DNA of 41,438 bases from a bacterium (GTDB lineage Bacteria > Patescibacteriota > Minisyncoccia > Phycocordibacterales > UBA2100), in NCBI GenBank assembly GCA_030647655.1, contig JAUSJH010000013.1, positions 1 through 41,438 of the forward strand. Reading direction: 5' to 3'. Shown here in pieces: positions 22,621 through 31,043 of the stretch. Position numbers and translations under genes: made by a program. Position 1 is the first letter of the stretch. Every line of letters begins with the position of its first letter. The notes beneath the pieces were generated by a model. That model ran no database searches, was not told the DNA's origin, and was given only the letters and a program-made list of their open reading frames with translations.

Positions 22621-24855
22621 TCATATTTGCTCCTTTTCGGCCTCTTCCGGTTCTGCCGCGAGTTCGTCTGCGTTGCCATTCCCTATTATGTCCCGCGGCT
22701 TGGCGCCGTCGGCGGGCCCAACGATACCGCGCTCTTCGAGCATATCGATGAGTTTCGCGGCCCTAGCATAGCCCACACCGAGCTTGCGCTGAAGATATGA
22801 GGTGGAGGCCTTGCCAGCTTCTATAACGGTGCGCTTTGCTTCCACGTATAATTTATCATCTTCGCTATCGTCCTCGATTCCAGACGAGAAGATGGGATCG
22901 TTTGCTCGGTTGGCGTTGTCGGAAAAGTCAATTTCGCTTGGGAGTGTGCCGTCATTGGTCTTTACGATATAAGCGACGACGCGCTTGACCTCTTCCTCAG
23001 AAATGAAAGGGGCTTGGATGCGTCGCGGTTTTGACATTTCACCCGATAGGAAGAGCATGTCGCCTGAACCCAACAGCTTTTCCGCACCACCCATGTCGAG
23101 GATAGTGCGCGAGTCGATCTGGGATGCGACCTGCATTGCGACGCGTGCGGGGATGTTGGCCTTGATGAGTCCGGTTATGACTTTCACGCTCGGCCGTTGC
23201 GTTGAGAGAATGATGTGTATGCCGACCGCGCGGCTCATCTGCGCCAAGCGCACAATTCCACTTTCGAGCTCGCGCGGGTAAGTGGACATAATGTCTGCGA
23301 GCTCATCGATGACGACGACAATATACGGCATTGCCTCTGGAAGGGGCTCCTCACTCTCTTTTTTTGCGGCCTTCTCAAGCGCCGGAGCTACTACGTTCTG
23401 ATGGTATGACGCAATATCGCGAACAGCTTCGGCCTCCAGGATGTTGTACCGGCGTTCCATTTCTTTCGCGAGCCATTTGATAGCCAGGATTGCTTTCTTG
23501 GCATCGGTAATGACAGGGGTCAGCAGATGGGGTATCGAATTGTAGACGGTGAGCTCGACGCGTTTGGGGTCAACCATGATGAAACGCAGGCGCTCCGGCC
23601 CGCATCGGTAGAGTAGGGAGACGATGAAGCCGTGAATGGCGACTGACTTGCCGGCTCCCGTGGTACCGGCCACGAGCAAGTGCGGCATGCGCGCAAGGTC
23701 GGCAAAGTGCGGCGAGCCGGTGATAGATCGACCGAGTGAAATCAAAAGCGGTTTGTCTGACTGCACGAACGCACTATCAGAAACAAGAGGGGCAAGACCG
23801 AGGGTAGTTCGTGCGATGTTGGGCACTTCGATGCCGACGAGCGATTTGCCGGGTATGGGAGCCTCGATACGTACCGGAGAGGCGGCAAGGGCCAATTCGA
23901 GATTGCTCTGCAAAGCGATAATCTTTGAGAGGCGCACACCTTCCGCGGGTTTCATCGCATAGCGTGTCACTGTCGGGCCGATAGAAGCCTCGTCCATTTC
24001 CACCTGAATGCCAAAATTCTGGAGCGTGCGCCTGATGATATTCATGTTGGCTTTCACATCGCCTACTTCGGGTTTGCCTTTGTTTCGTGCAAGGAATGAA
24101 ACCGGTGGGGGAGTGTAGGCGCTACCAGTCGCCGCGATAATGGGGAATCCGTCGGCCACGTCCCCTCCAAAGAATTTCTTGATGGCACTTGCTCCCGATT
24201 CTTTTTGAGCATTACCCGCGGGTTCGGACGCGTCCGTTTTTTCCGCACTTACACCAGACTCAAGAGCTTCTTCCACCGATAACCCGACGACGGGAACATT
24301 GGCGATCTCTCCTTCCGTGTCTGCAGCGGGAGTATGCAGACCGCGTATCCAATTACGGATGTTTGTGAGAAGCACGCCGAGATGAATATCGAACGCAATG
24401 ACGAGAGACGCGATAAGAAAGGCGACTAGGAAGATGGCCGTTGCCGTAGTGTCAATTCCGGCAACGAGTGTGTTTGCGACGCTACCGCCCACAACACCGC
24501 CTCTGCCGGGAAAAGCAAGGTCGATAAGTCCGAGGCCAGCGAGCAAGAAAACTGTCATGCAAAGGAATTGCACCCAACCGAAATTACGCTCGAAGGAACG
24601 GAAAATGAGGATTGCGAGAAGCGTGAGTGAGAGCGGGAGCAGGAGGTACCCGACGCCGAAAAGCCACGAGAGCCACATATAAATACTCGCCCCTATGGCG
24701 CCACCCCCTCCAAGCTCGGCAAGGATGAGAAAACCTGCGATGGCGATAAAAAAAACAGCACACACCCCCCGCAGGGCTTCACTGCTCACATATCTGATGT
24801 CGTCATCACCCTCTTCAATATCTTTATCTTTTTCGCGTCTCCGCTTACCTTTCAT
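22621..24855 (-). CDS. ftsK: DNA translocase FtsK
   Basis: The 744-residue protein has about four N-terminal membrane helices (residues about 28-160), a short linker, and the FtsK/SpoIIIE motor: Walker A VAGTTGAGKSVAIHGF near residue 398, Walker B YIVVVIDELADIMS, and ILSTQRPSVKVITGLIKANIP. A C-terminal winged-helix gamma domain (YLQRKLGVGYARAAKLIDMLEERGIVG, about 670-710) reads polar DNA motifs. It pumps chromosome ends across the division septum. The linker is short relative to E. coli. The start is fixed by TATGAT 6 nt upstream. Confidence 0.96.
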   Translation of the reverse strand: MKGKRRREKDKDIEEGDDDIRYVSSEALRGVCAVFFIAIAGFLILAELGGGGAIGASIYMWLSWLFGVGYLLLPLSLTLLAILIFRSFERNFGWVQFLCMTVFLLAGLGLIDLAFPGRGGVVGGSVANTLVAGIDTTATAIFLVAFLIASLVIAFDIHLGVLLTNIRNWIRGLHTPAADTEGEIANVPVVGLSVEEALESGVSAEKTDASEPAGNAQKESGASAIKKFFGGDVADGFPIIAATGSAYTPPPVSFLARNKGKPEVGDVKANMNIIRRTLQNFGIQVEMDEASIGPTVTRYAMKPAEGVRLSKIIALQSNLELALAASPVRIEAPIPGKSLVGIEVPNIARTTLGLAPLVSDSAFVQSDKPLLISLGRSITGSPHFADLARMPHLLVAGTTGAGKSVAIHGFIVSLLYRCGPERLRFIMVDPKRVELTVYNSIPHLLTPVITDAKKAILAIKWLAKEMERRYNILEAEAVRDIASYHQNVVAPALEKAAKKESEEPLPEAMPYIVVVIDELADIMSTYPRELESGIVRLAQMSRAVGIHIILSTQRPSVKVITGLIKANIPARVAMQVASQIDSRTILDMGGAEKLLGSGDMLFLSGEMSKPRRIQAPFISEEEVKRVVAYIVKTNDGTLPSEIDFSDNANRANDPIFSSGIEDDSEDDKLYVEAKRTVIEAGKASTSYLQRKLGVGYARAAKLIDMLEERGIVGPADGAKPRDIIGNGNADELAAEPEEAEKEQI

Positions 24856-24861
24856 GATGAC

Positions 24862-24870
24862 ATCATATCA
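24862..24870 (-). promoter_or_regulatory. Extended -10 of a predicted leaderless ftsK promoter
   Basis: On the minus strand TGaTATGAT ends 6 nt before the ftsK ATG. Confidence 0.7.
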
Positions 24871-24954
24871 TCCCACCTCACTTTTCTGAGGAGATTTTAC
24901 GAGGTAGATTCGTCCTGAAACGTTCGAATTTCTCACACCGGTGTGCCCAGAGCG

Positions 24955-24963
24955 TTATCCACA
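24955..24963 (+). promoter_or_regulatory. DnaA-box-like TTATCCACA
   Basis: A perfect match to the TTATNCACA consensus in the divergent ftsK/regulator intergenic region, close to the palindrome ACACCGGTGT (24935-24944). Identical 9-mers occur at 25981 and 30922. Confidence 0.4.
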
Positions 24964-25060
24964 GAAAAGAGGGGCCGGATTGCATATCGGTCACGTCCTT
25001 TATATACTCCTGTTACCGGCGTGTACGTGAGGGCCTTATAGTACATGATTCGGACATAAA

Positions 25061-25810
25061 ATGGACGAAATAAAGGACATACAGAAGTCCAATCCAGTCT
25101 CCCGATTTTTTGATACGCACTCTGTTCGCACTAACCCTTTTGGAGCCAATCAGTCGGCTGAGAGAGCATATCGTCGGGCCGAACGGATTGTTGCGGCATT
25201 GCACCTCATCACCAACCACATTCCCGCTTCAGAATCGCTTCGTATATCGGTTCGGGCAGAGGGGCTACGGATGCTTGAAAATACGCTTTACTTGCGAGAC
25301 GAGATGAGAGCTCTCGATTCAGCACATTCTATAGCTTGTCGCGTATCGATACGGCACCTGATCTCTCTTGTACGTATGCTCGCGGCCTCCGGCTTCCTCT
25401 CCACTCAAAATACCCAAACGGTAGTGGAAGGATTAGATGAACTTGGCACTTTCCTTGACGCGTCTGCAAATTCCGCACTTTCAGAAAGTACCTCGCTCAC
25501 ACGGGAGAATTTCCGGGACATCCTCGGCGCTCCCATTAAGGACATAAGGGACATGAGGAGTATCAAGGACAAGACTTCGATAAAGGACATTGTGTCTGTG
25601 TCCAATATAATCCAGAAAGGATTAAGTGTCCGAGAGAGTGAAATAGTGGAAATCCTACGTACAGGCGGGGAGCTCGGGATCAAAGATATCGCTTCAAACC
25701 TTCCGGAATACAGTGAAAAGATGATCCAGCGTGACTTAATGAGGCTTGTCGTAGCAGGGCATGTGAAAAAGACAGGCCTTAAGCGCTGGAGCCGCTATTC
25801 TGTTGCCTAA
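25061..25810 (+). CDS. Winged-helix (DeoR-like) regulator, unknown N-terminal domain
   Basis: The 249-residue protein has a helical N-terminal region (ERAYRRAERIVAALHLITNHIP, about 27-150) of a kind I do not recognise functionally, a linker with repeated KDI units (IKDIRDMRSIKDKTSIKDI), and a C-terminal winged helix (SVRESEIVEILRTGGELGIKDIASNLPEYSEKMIQRDLMRLV). The winged helix resembles DeoR-type DNA-binding domains. It lies divergent to ftsK. TATAGT (25038-25043) is the nearest -10 and would leave a leader of about 10 nt. A perfect-arm palindrome follows its stop codon and could be its operator; that is inference. Confidence 0.7.
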   Translation: MDEIKDIQKSNPVSRFFDTHSVRTNPFGANQSAERAYRRAERIVAALHLITNHIPASESLRISVRAEGLRMLENTLYLRDEMRALDSAHSIACRVSIRHLISLVRMLAASGFLSTQNTQTVVEGLDELGTFLDASANSALSESTSLTRENFRDILGAPIKDIRDMRSIKDKTSIKDIVSVSNIIQKGLSVRESEIVEILRTGGELGIKDIASNLPEYSEKMIQRDLMRLVVAGHVKKTGLKRWSRYSVA

Positions 25811-25829
25811 TAAGCCTGTTTGTGTTGTC

Positions 25830-25846
25830 ATGTTCTTACAGAACAT
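25830..25846. promoter_or_regulatory. Palindrome ATGTTC-N5-GAACAT, possible operator
   Basis: Six-base perfect arms around TTACA, 19 nt after the regulator stop and 50 nt upstream of a consensus promoter. The half-site GAAC/GTTC resembles Gram-positive LexA sites (GAAC-N4-GTTC) only loosely, since the order is inverted. Confidence 0.4.
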
Positions 25847-25895
25847 AGGGGCGAACCTCTCATGAAAGATTACCTAGAGTGGCGCGTCAGTATGA

Positions 25896-25924
25896 TTGAC
25901 TCCCTTTGTGTACTAGGGTATTGT
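25896..25924 (+). promoter_or_regulatory. Promoter P1 upstream of the surface-protein gene
   Basis: TTGACT (25896-25901), exactly 17 nt, TATTGT (25919-25924). One of the best bipartite promoters in the window. Confidence 0.65.
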
Positions 25925-25932
25925 GGCCCGCG

Positions 25933-25995
25933 ATGACAGGTGGCTGGAAAGAGCCCGCAAGGCGTCTTTTGTCCCACGAGTTATCCACAAATTGA
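25933..25995 (+). CDS. Possible 20-residue leader peptide
   Basis: An ATG lies 8 nt after the P1 -10 box and opens a 20-codon frame (MTGGWKEPARRLLSHELSTN, stop TGA). It would be almost leaderless, like several real genes here. The DnaA-box-like TTATCCACA lies in its last codons. There is no similarity I recognise and it could be fortuitous. Confidence 0.2.
   Translation: MTGGWKEPARRLLSHELSTN
25981..25989 (+). promoter_or_regulatory. DnaA-box-like TTATCCACA
   Basis: The second copy of the 9-mer, 1026 bp from the first. The gene for the winged-helix regulator lies between the two. Confidence 0.35.
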
Positions 25996-26439
25996 GTAGA
26001 CACATATCCGTGTGCCATAAGCGCCCTAGTATATAATTGCACCACGACGTCTCCTTAGAGATGTCGCGACGCAGTTAGGGCGTTGTGCTCTCTGTGTGGT
26101 TCGTTGACATTTAAATAGAACAAACATACAAGGCCCGCGTGGCCGGCTTCGTCTGGAAGACGAAGCGCTCCGCATTTCTTTTTCCGGTAACGATAGAATT
26201 CCCGCACGACACTTTCCTTCTTGCTGCTAATCCCGACCCTTCTTTATAAAATAAAGAAAGCGTGGGGCTAGCAAAAAAGGTGCAAGCCCGCACACCACAA
26301 TAATTTATTTTGTTGGTGTCCGGTCAAGCCCGATTATCAGTTGTCTTCAGTTAGTAGCAGATAGTTTAGTAGTTGAGCATTAGTAGAAGACACACAAACG
26401 CACATGACTCCTCGTCGAAAGGGTGTAGTGTGCGGTCCT
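25996..26439 (+). promoter_or_regulatory. Long structured leader of the surface-protein gene with further promoters
   Basis: No protein gene is supported here. TATAAT at 26032-26037 is a candidate -10 without a -35. TTGACA (26104-26109), 17 nt, TACAAG (26127-26132) is a bipartite promoter. Hairpins follow: GACGTCTC/GAGATGTC (26046-26065), GCTTCGTC/GACGAAGC (26146-26166), TTCTTTAT/ATAAAGAA (26240-26258) and GTGGGGCT/AGCCCGCAC (26262-26293). A transcript from the third promoter would carry a leader of about 340 nt, the longest in the window, in contrast to the leaderless neighbours. No riboswitch class was recognised. Confidence 0.55.
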
Positions 26440-26474
26440 CTGACTCCCTGACAATCTAATTGTCAGGAGATCAG
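26440..26474 (+). repeat. Palindrome over the surface-protein ribosome-binding site
   Basis: CTGACTCCCTGACAAT, loop CTA, ATTGTCAGGAGATCAG; 13 of 16 positions pair, with nine uninterrupted pairs next to the loop. The right arm contains AGGAG (26465-26469) at 8 nt from the ATG, so the hairpin would hide the Shine-Dalgarno sequence. A close relative lies inside the 23S rRNA gene at 40767-40799. Confidence 0.8.
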
Positions 26475-26477
26475 GAG

Positions 26478-29400
26478 ATGAAAAAGTCAGAATTAACTAT
26501 GAGTAAAGCATTAGCAACAAAAAATGTTGCGGCAGTGCTCTTGGCTGTGACGATGGTCATTGGATTCGCGTTTGCATTTGCCACACCGGCGAAAGCGGAT
26601 GTCATCTCCGACCTTCAGGCACAGATCCAATCATTGCTCGCACAGATTTCCGCACTTCAGGGCGGCACGGGTTCACAGCAAGTAGGTGGACTCTCCTGCA
26701 ACACGTTCACTCGCAGTCACCAACAGGGTGACAGCGGAGGTGAAGTGATGTGGATTCAGCAATTCCTTAACAGCGTTGATGGCACACAGGTCGCCACAAC
26801 CGGCGCAGGTTCTCCGGGTAACGAAACTTCGTTCTTCGGTGGGCTCACTCGCGCCGCGGTCTCTAAGTTCCAGCAAAAGTACGGCATCACGCCGACGGCT
26901 GGCTACTGGGGTCCAATCTCGCGCGCAAAGGCCAACGCCTTGTGCGCAGAGGCTCCAGCTCCAGGACCAGGCCCAGGACCAACTCCAGGACCGGTCACGG
27001 GTAATCTCAACGTCGCGGCTGGAGCTCAGCCGGCAAATTCGCTCGCGCCGACAAGCGCGATGCGTGTTCCATTCACTACCTTCACACTCACGAACGGCAG
27101 CAATACGGTCGTGACGGTAACGGGAGTGGTGGTACAGCGCACGGGTCTTTCCAACGACGCCGTATTCGCGGGGCTCGTCTTGATCGACGCAAACACCAAC
27201 GTTCAGATCGGCGTTCAGAGGACTCTCAACTCCAACCATCAGGCAACAGTGGGTGACACGATCTCCCTCAACCCTGGTGAGACGAGGACTCTCACAGTCG
27301 CGGGCAACATGGCCACGTCGCTCACAAGCTACGCAGGCCAAATCGTCGGCATCTCTGTCGTTGGTATCAACACCACCGCCACGGTTTCCGGCTCGCTCCC
27401 GATTACGGGCGCACAGCAAACGGTCAACTCGACATTGACTATCGGCACGGTTTCGACCTCGACCTCGTCCTACAATCCGGGCGGCACGTCGAGCAAGAAC
27501 ATCGGCGACACGAACATCAAGTTCTCGGGTCTGCGCTTCACCGCTCCTTCTTCGGAAGACGTGAAGCTCTACTCGATTCGTTGGCGCCAAGTCGGCACTG
27601 TCTCGTCTGCCGACCTTGCCAACGTCATGACCTACATCGACGGCACGGCATATCCGACGAGCGTTTCGTCTGACGGCAAGTACTACACGACGGTATTCGC
27701 GGGCGGTATCTTGGTTACCAAGGGTAATTCACTCGACACATACATTCAGGGTGACATCATCGGTACCAATGCAGCTTCGAGAACGGTAGACTTCAGTATT
27801 GACCGTGAATCCGACGTCTTCTTCATCGGCCAGACGTATGGCTACGGTATGGATCTCACCAACGGAGCTTCGTCCGACTGGTTCGATGGCTACGCGGTCA
27901 CGGTGACCGCAGGTACAGTAACGACGATAGGCAAGGCATCAGAAGTGCCTGCCCAGAACGTCGCACTCAACCTCCAAGGCCAAGTCTTGGGTGGCTTCGT
28001 TACAGACATCAAGGGTGAACCGATTTCGGTCCAACAGATCATTATCTCGGTCGCCACATCCGGCGCGGGTGTCGGCGTCATCACAAATGCCAGCATCTAC
28101 AACGCCAGTGGCGTCGTCGTTGCGGGTCCAGTTGACGCAAACACCGCAGGCACTTCACTCACGTTCACCGACACAGTTACCTTCCCGGTGGGTCGTCAGG
28201 TCTACACCATCAAAGGCAAGCTTGCCTCGGGTATGACCAACGGCGGCACGGTCATCCTCTCGACAACACCGTCGTCACAGTGGACGACTGTCACGGGTCA
28301 GACTACGGGCAACACCATATCGCTCTCGAGTAATGGCGCGTTCAACATGAACACCATGACTATCCGCGCGGCATCTCTGCAGGTGGCGGTCTCCTCCAGC
28401 CCCGCGACATCAACTATCGTTACGGGCGGTCAGGGAACGCTCTTCACCAACTACCAGTTCGACGCGTCGCAATCGGGTGAGGACGTGAAGTTCACGTCAC
28501 TCGTCATCGACTACAACGGGGGAACCCAGACCCTTGCCGCAAACCAGAACATGGTCTCGAGCTGTCAGCTCTGGGACGGTTCGGTTGCCTTGAACACGGG
28601 TTCCAACGTCTTGAATCCCGCGAGCACGGCGACGACAACCGGCGGTACCAACAACACCGTAACGCTTGACAATTCGCTCACGGTGACGAAAGGCACGATT
28701 AAGACGCTTGCATTCAAGTGCAACGTTTCGTCCAATGCCAACGACGCCTCGCAGATCCAGTGGGGTATCAGCAATGCGAACATCATCGCTATCGCCGCAA
28801 CAGGCCTCACATCCGGTTCTTCGGTAACGCCGGAAGCGGTCACGGCCGGAGTTGGCTACAACGGTAACCTCATGACGATCGGAAGCGGCACACTCGTCGC
28901 ATCGCTCGATTCCTCAAGTCCTTCCTACGCCATCGGCGCAGGCGGTACCAACGTCACACTCGGTGCCTACAAGCTCCGCGCTGCGAACGAAAACGTCAAC
29001 TTGAACAAAATCGGTCTCAAGCTCACGAACACAGCGTCGTCATCCGCGGCAGATCTCGTAACGGTTACCTTGCACACCGCAAGTGCGGTTTCGGCGACCA
29101 ACCCAACAGGTCAGATCGGTACAGCGACATTCGCTGGTGCGAGCACAAGTGCGCAAGTCATGCTCGGGACTCCGATCACTATTACAAAGGATGCAGATAC
29201 CGTCGTGACGGTTAAGGGCGATCTCGCAACGATTTCCGGCTCCGGCGCAGGCGCGCCTGGAACTCCGGGTCACTTGATTGCAGTTGACGTCGACACCACC
29301 GGCGCCAAGACACAGGGCACGGGCGCAGGTTCCGGCACGACCATCACCGGCACAGGCACGACAGCGGTTTCCGGCGTACGCCTCCAAAAGACGTACCCGA

Positions 29401-30014
29401 CAGTCGCACTCGAGACCCTTCCGTCTCCAGGCGTCGTCGACCAACGACTCTTGCGCTTCAAGGTGACGGCCAACGGGGCCAGTCCTCTTGGCATCGCGAA
29501 GTTCGTCTTGTCTATCTCTACCACGTCGGTCAACCTTGCCGGTTTCGACATCTTCTGCTACACGAACTCCGACTACTCGGGTCCGTGCAGTGGTGTCAGC
29601 TCGGACGGTGGCTTCCTCGCTACCGACCTCACAGGTGCAGACTGGGCGGCTGCTACAAGTCAGCTTGAGTTCCCAGCCCAGACATCTGCGGGCGCATCCT
29701 CGACGGTGCAGGTCCCAGCAGGAGGCACGCGCTACTTCGAAGCTCGCGCTTCGACAGTAGGTGGAATTGGCACGTCCTTCTCGGCCAACACCACGTTGCA
29801 GGGCGACACGGCTTATCCGGTACTGCCAGGATTCATGGCAGCTGCGGGTAGCGGTACCAGTGCAGACGACAGCATCACATTCGGTGCTAACAACGACTTC
29901 ATCTGGTCGCCGAACTCTACGACGACGGCTGCTTGGGTCGATGCTGACTGGACCAACGGATACGGTGTACCCGGCTTGTCTGCCAACGGCATCTCGCAGA
30001 ACCGCACTCAGTAA
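26478..30014 (+). CDS. Large secreted surface protein with N-terminal peptidoglycan-binding domain
   Basis: The protein has 1178 residues. After a signal peptide (VAAVLLAVTMVIGFAFAFATPAKA) comes a short coiled segment (ISDLQAQIQSLLAQISALQ). A PG_binding_1-type domain lies at about 70-145 (GGEVMWIQQFLNS...FFGGLTRAAVSKFQQKYGITPTAGYWGP), then a Pro/Gly linker. About 1000 residues of Thr/Ser/Gly-rich beta-sandwich repeats follow. This resembles the abundant surface or S-layer-like proteins of Parcubacteria. The track start is a TTG at 26460 inside the palindrome; ATG 26478 is chosen. It has a long multi-promoter leader and a strong terminator, consistent with high expression. Confidence 0.85.
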   Translation: MKKSELTMSKALATKNVAAVLLAVTMVIGFAFAFATPAKADVISDLQAQIQSLLAQISALQGGTGSQQVGGLSCNTFTRSHQQGDSGGEVMWIQQFLNSVDGTQVATTGAGSPGNETSFFGGLTRAAVSKFQQKYGITPTAGYWGPISRAKANALCAEAPAPGPGPGPTPGPVTGNLNVAAGAQPANSLAPTSAMRVPFTTFTLTNGSNTVVTVTGVVVQRTGLSNDAVFAGLVLIDANTNVQIGVQRTLNSNHQATVGDTISLNPGETRTLTVAGNMATSLTSYAGQIVGISVVGINTTATVSGSLPITGAQQTVNSTLTIGTVSTSTSSYNPGGTSSKNIGDTNIKFSGLRFTAPSSEDVKLYSIRWRQVGTVSSADLANVMTYIDGTAYPTSVSSDGKYYTTVFAGGILVTKGNSLDTYIQGDIIGTNAASRTVDFSIDRESDVFFIGQTYGYGMDLTNGASSDWFDGYAVTVTAGTVTTIGKASEVPAQNVALNLQGQVLGGFVTDIKGEPISVQQIIISVATSGAGVGVITNASIYNASGVVVAGPVDANTAGTSLTFTDTVTFPVGRQVYTIKGKLASGMTNGGTVILSTTPSSQWTTVTGQTTGNTISLSSNGAFNMNTMTIRAASLQVAVSSSPATSTIVTGGQGTLFTNYQFDASQSGEDVKFTSLVIDYNGGTQTLAANQNMVSSCQLWDGSVALNTGSNVLNPASTATTTGGTNNTVTLDNSLTVTKGTIKTLAFKCNVSSNANDASQIQWGISNANIIAIAATGLTSGSSVTPEAVTAGVGYNGNLMTIGSGTLVASLDSSSPSYAIGAGGTNVTLGAYKLRAANENVNLNKIGLKLTNTASSSAADLVTVTLHTASAVSATNPTGQIGTATFAGASTSAQVMLGTPITITKDADTVVTVKGDLATISGSGAGAPGTPGHLIAVDVDTTGAKTQGTGAGSGTTITGTGTTAVSGVRLQKTYPTVALETLPSPGVVDQRLLRFKVTANGASPLGIAKFVLSISTTSVNLAGFDIFCYTNSDYSGPCSGVSSDGGFLATDLTGADWAAATSQLEFPAQTSAGASSTVQVPAGGTRYFEARASTVGGIGTSFSANTTLQGDTAYPVLPGFMAAAGSGTSADDSITFGANNDFIWSPNSTTTAAWVDADWTNGYGVPGLSANGISQNRTQ

Positions 30015-30070
30015 CGCTAGTTACGGGTAAGCCAAGTGATATCCACTCGCTCCTTGGCTTCGTAAAGAAA

Positions 30071-30111
30071 GCAAAAACCCCCTTCACCAAACGGTGACAG
30101 GGGGTTTTTGC
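30071..30111 (+). terminator. Strong intrinsic terminator after the surface-protein gene
   Basis: GCAAAAACCCCCT (30071-30083) pairs with AGGGGGTTTTTGC (30099-30111), with an inner CACC/GGTG stem. A weaker AAGCCAAG/CTTGGCTT hairpin lies just upstream at about 30029-30060. Confidence 0.92.
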
Positions 30112-30130
30112 GTTGTGTGCCCGGAGAGGA

Positions 30131-30136
30131 TACAAT
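30131..30136 (+). promoter_or_regulatory. -10 box of a predicted leaderless promoter
   Basis: TACAAT ends 6 nt before the ATG at 30143 and lies 19 nt after the preceding terminator. Confidence 0.65.
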
Positions 30137-30142
30137 GCCCCA

Positions 30143-30913
30143 ATGCAAAATTCATATCGTATCTATCTTATTGGCGGAGTTGTCCTCGTCGTTCTCGCGG
30201 CAGCCGGATTTTGGCTCTTCAAAACCTCTGTACCAGCCTCACAGATGACATCGACATCATCGGCCACAACTACCGGAGGCGTGAGCACTTCAACCCCGCA
30301 AGTTTCCGCGGCACAATCCCTGCTCTTGGATCGCGCAATTCCTGCCACGTCGCCGAACCTGACCGCGCAGGCGCGCGCGATAGCTCTATCGAATCTCACA
30401 AAAGCCACAGAAAACGTGCGTAAAAACACCTTTTCCTACGGGGATTGGATTCAAATAGGCGTTTTGCGGCAAATGCTGGGTGATTACGAGGGCGCAGGAA
30501 TGATATGGCGTTACCTTGTTGCCGAAGGGACGCTCGATGCGGGTACAAAAGCGACCGCCTACGGCAATTTGGGCAACCTCTATGCTCTCCATCTCAAGGA
30601 CTACAGCCGCGCCGAAGCCAATTACAAGGCCGCTATAGACCTAAACTCTCAAAATCCGGATTACTACCGCTCGCTTCACGAATTGTATCGGTACACACTG
30701 AAGAATGCCTCTGCCGCCGAAGATATCTTACGAAAAGGTATAAAGAACATACCGCAAGCACTTGACTTGCAGGTTCTTTTGGCACGGTATCTAAAGGACA
30801 TCGGCAAGACGGCAGAGGCAAAGACCGCCTATGATGCGGCGATGGCGGCATTCGAGGCACAGGGGAATACTGTCGTGCGAGACGAATTGCGGGCGGAGCG
30901 GGACGCGCTCTAA
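30143..30913 (+). CDS. Membrane-anchored TPR protein
   Basis: The 256-residue protein has an N-terminal membrane anchor (YLIGGVVLVVLAAAGFWLF, about 8-26), a Ser/Thr-rich linker, and tetratricopeptide-like helical pairs in the rest: LRQMLGDYEGAGMIWRYLVAEG, TAYGNLGNLYALHLKDYSRAEANYKAAIDLNSQN and LLARYLKDIGKTAEAKTAYDAAM. TPR domains act as protein-interaction scaffolds; its partner is unknown. The ATG at 30143 is preferred to the track start 30 nt upstream because the latter precedes the -10 box. It sits between the large surface protein and smaller secreted proteins, so a role in envelope assembly is plausible but not shown. Confidence 0.8.
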   Translation: MQNSYRIYLIGGVVLVVLAAAGFWLFKTSVPASQMTSTSSATTTGGVSTSTPQVSAAQSLLLDRAIPATSPNLTAQARAIALSNLTKATENVRKNTFSYGDWIQIGVLRQMLGDYEGAGMIWRYLVAEGTLDAGTKATAYGNLGNLYALHLKDYSRAEANYKAAIDLNSQNPDYYRSLHELYRYTLKNASAAEDILRKGIKNIPQALDLQVLLARYLKDIGKTAEAKTAYDAAMAAFEAQGNTVVRDELRAERDAL

Positions 30914-30921
30914 GCCTAGGT

Positions 30922-30930
30922 TTATCCACA
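30922..30930 (+). promoter_or_regulatory. DnaA-box-like TTATCCACA
   Basis: The third copy of the 9-mer, 9 nt after the TPR gene stop. Confidence 0.3.
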
Positions 30931-30970
30931 GTATTGTTAAAGCGGCAGCTTTACAAGCTGTCCGCTCCTG

Positions 30971-30976
30971 TACAAT
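30971..30976 (+). promoter_or_regulatory. -10 box with downstream palindromic leader
   Basis: TACAAT preceded by TG. It lies just after a hairpin AGCGGCAGCTT/AAGCTGTCCGCT (30941-30966). Here the next ATG is 67 nt away, and the leader contains the perfect palindrome CCACGCATGCGTGG. Confidence 0.5.
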
Positions 30977-31043
30977 TGTCGCATTAGTGTACTCCACGCA
31001 TGCGTGGGGCGCGCAAAATTAATAATTTAGAAATCATTTTAGT

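Noticed and set aside
25862-25936. 24-codon frame (MKDYLEWRVSMIDSL...) before promoter P1
   Set aside because: It has no promoter or ribosome-binding site and overlaps P1; probably fortuitous.
26460-26477. TTG start of the surface protein as in the ORF track
   Set aside because: It lies inside the palindrome; ATG 26478 has AGGAG 8 nt upstream and precedes a normal signal peptide.
24856-26477. Replication origin
   Set aside because: Two DnaA-box-like 9-mers 1 kb apart without dnaA, dnaN or an obvious AT-rich unwinding region are too little to call oriC.
26673-27590. Minus-strand 305-residue ORF inside the surface-protein gene
   Set aside because: Arg- and Asp-rich translation of the complementary strand of Thr/Ser codons; a shadow.
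30983-31030. Leaderless ATT-initiated peptide after TACAAT at 30971
   Set aside because: ATT starts are very rare and the frame is only about 15 codons; the box more likely serves the gene at 31044 with a leader.
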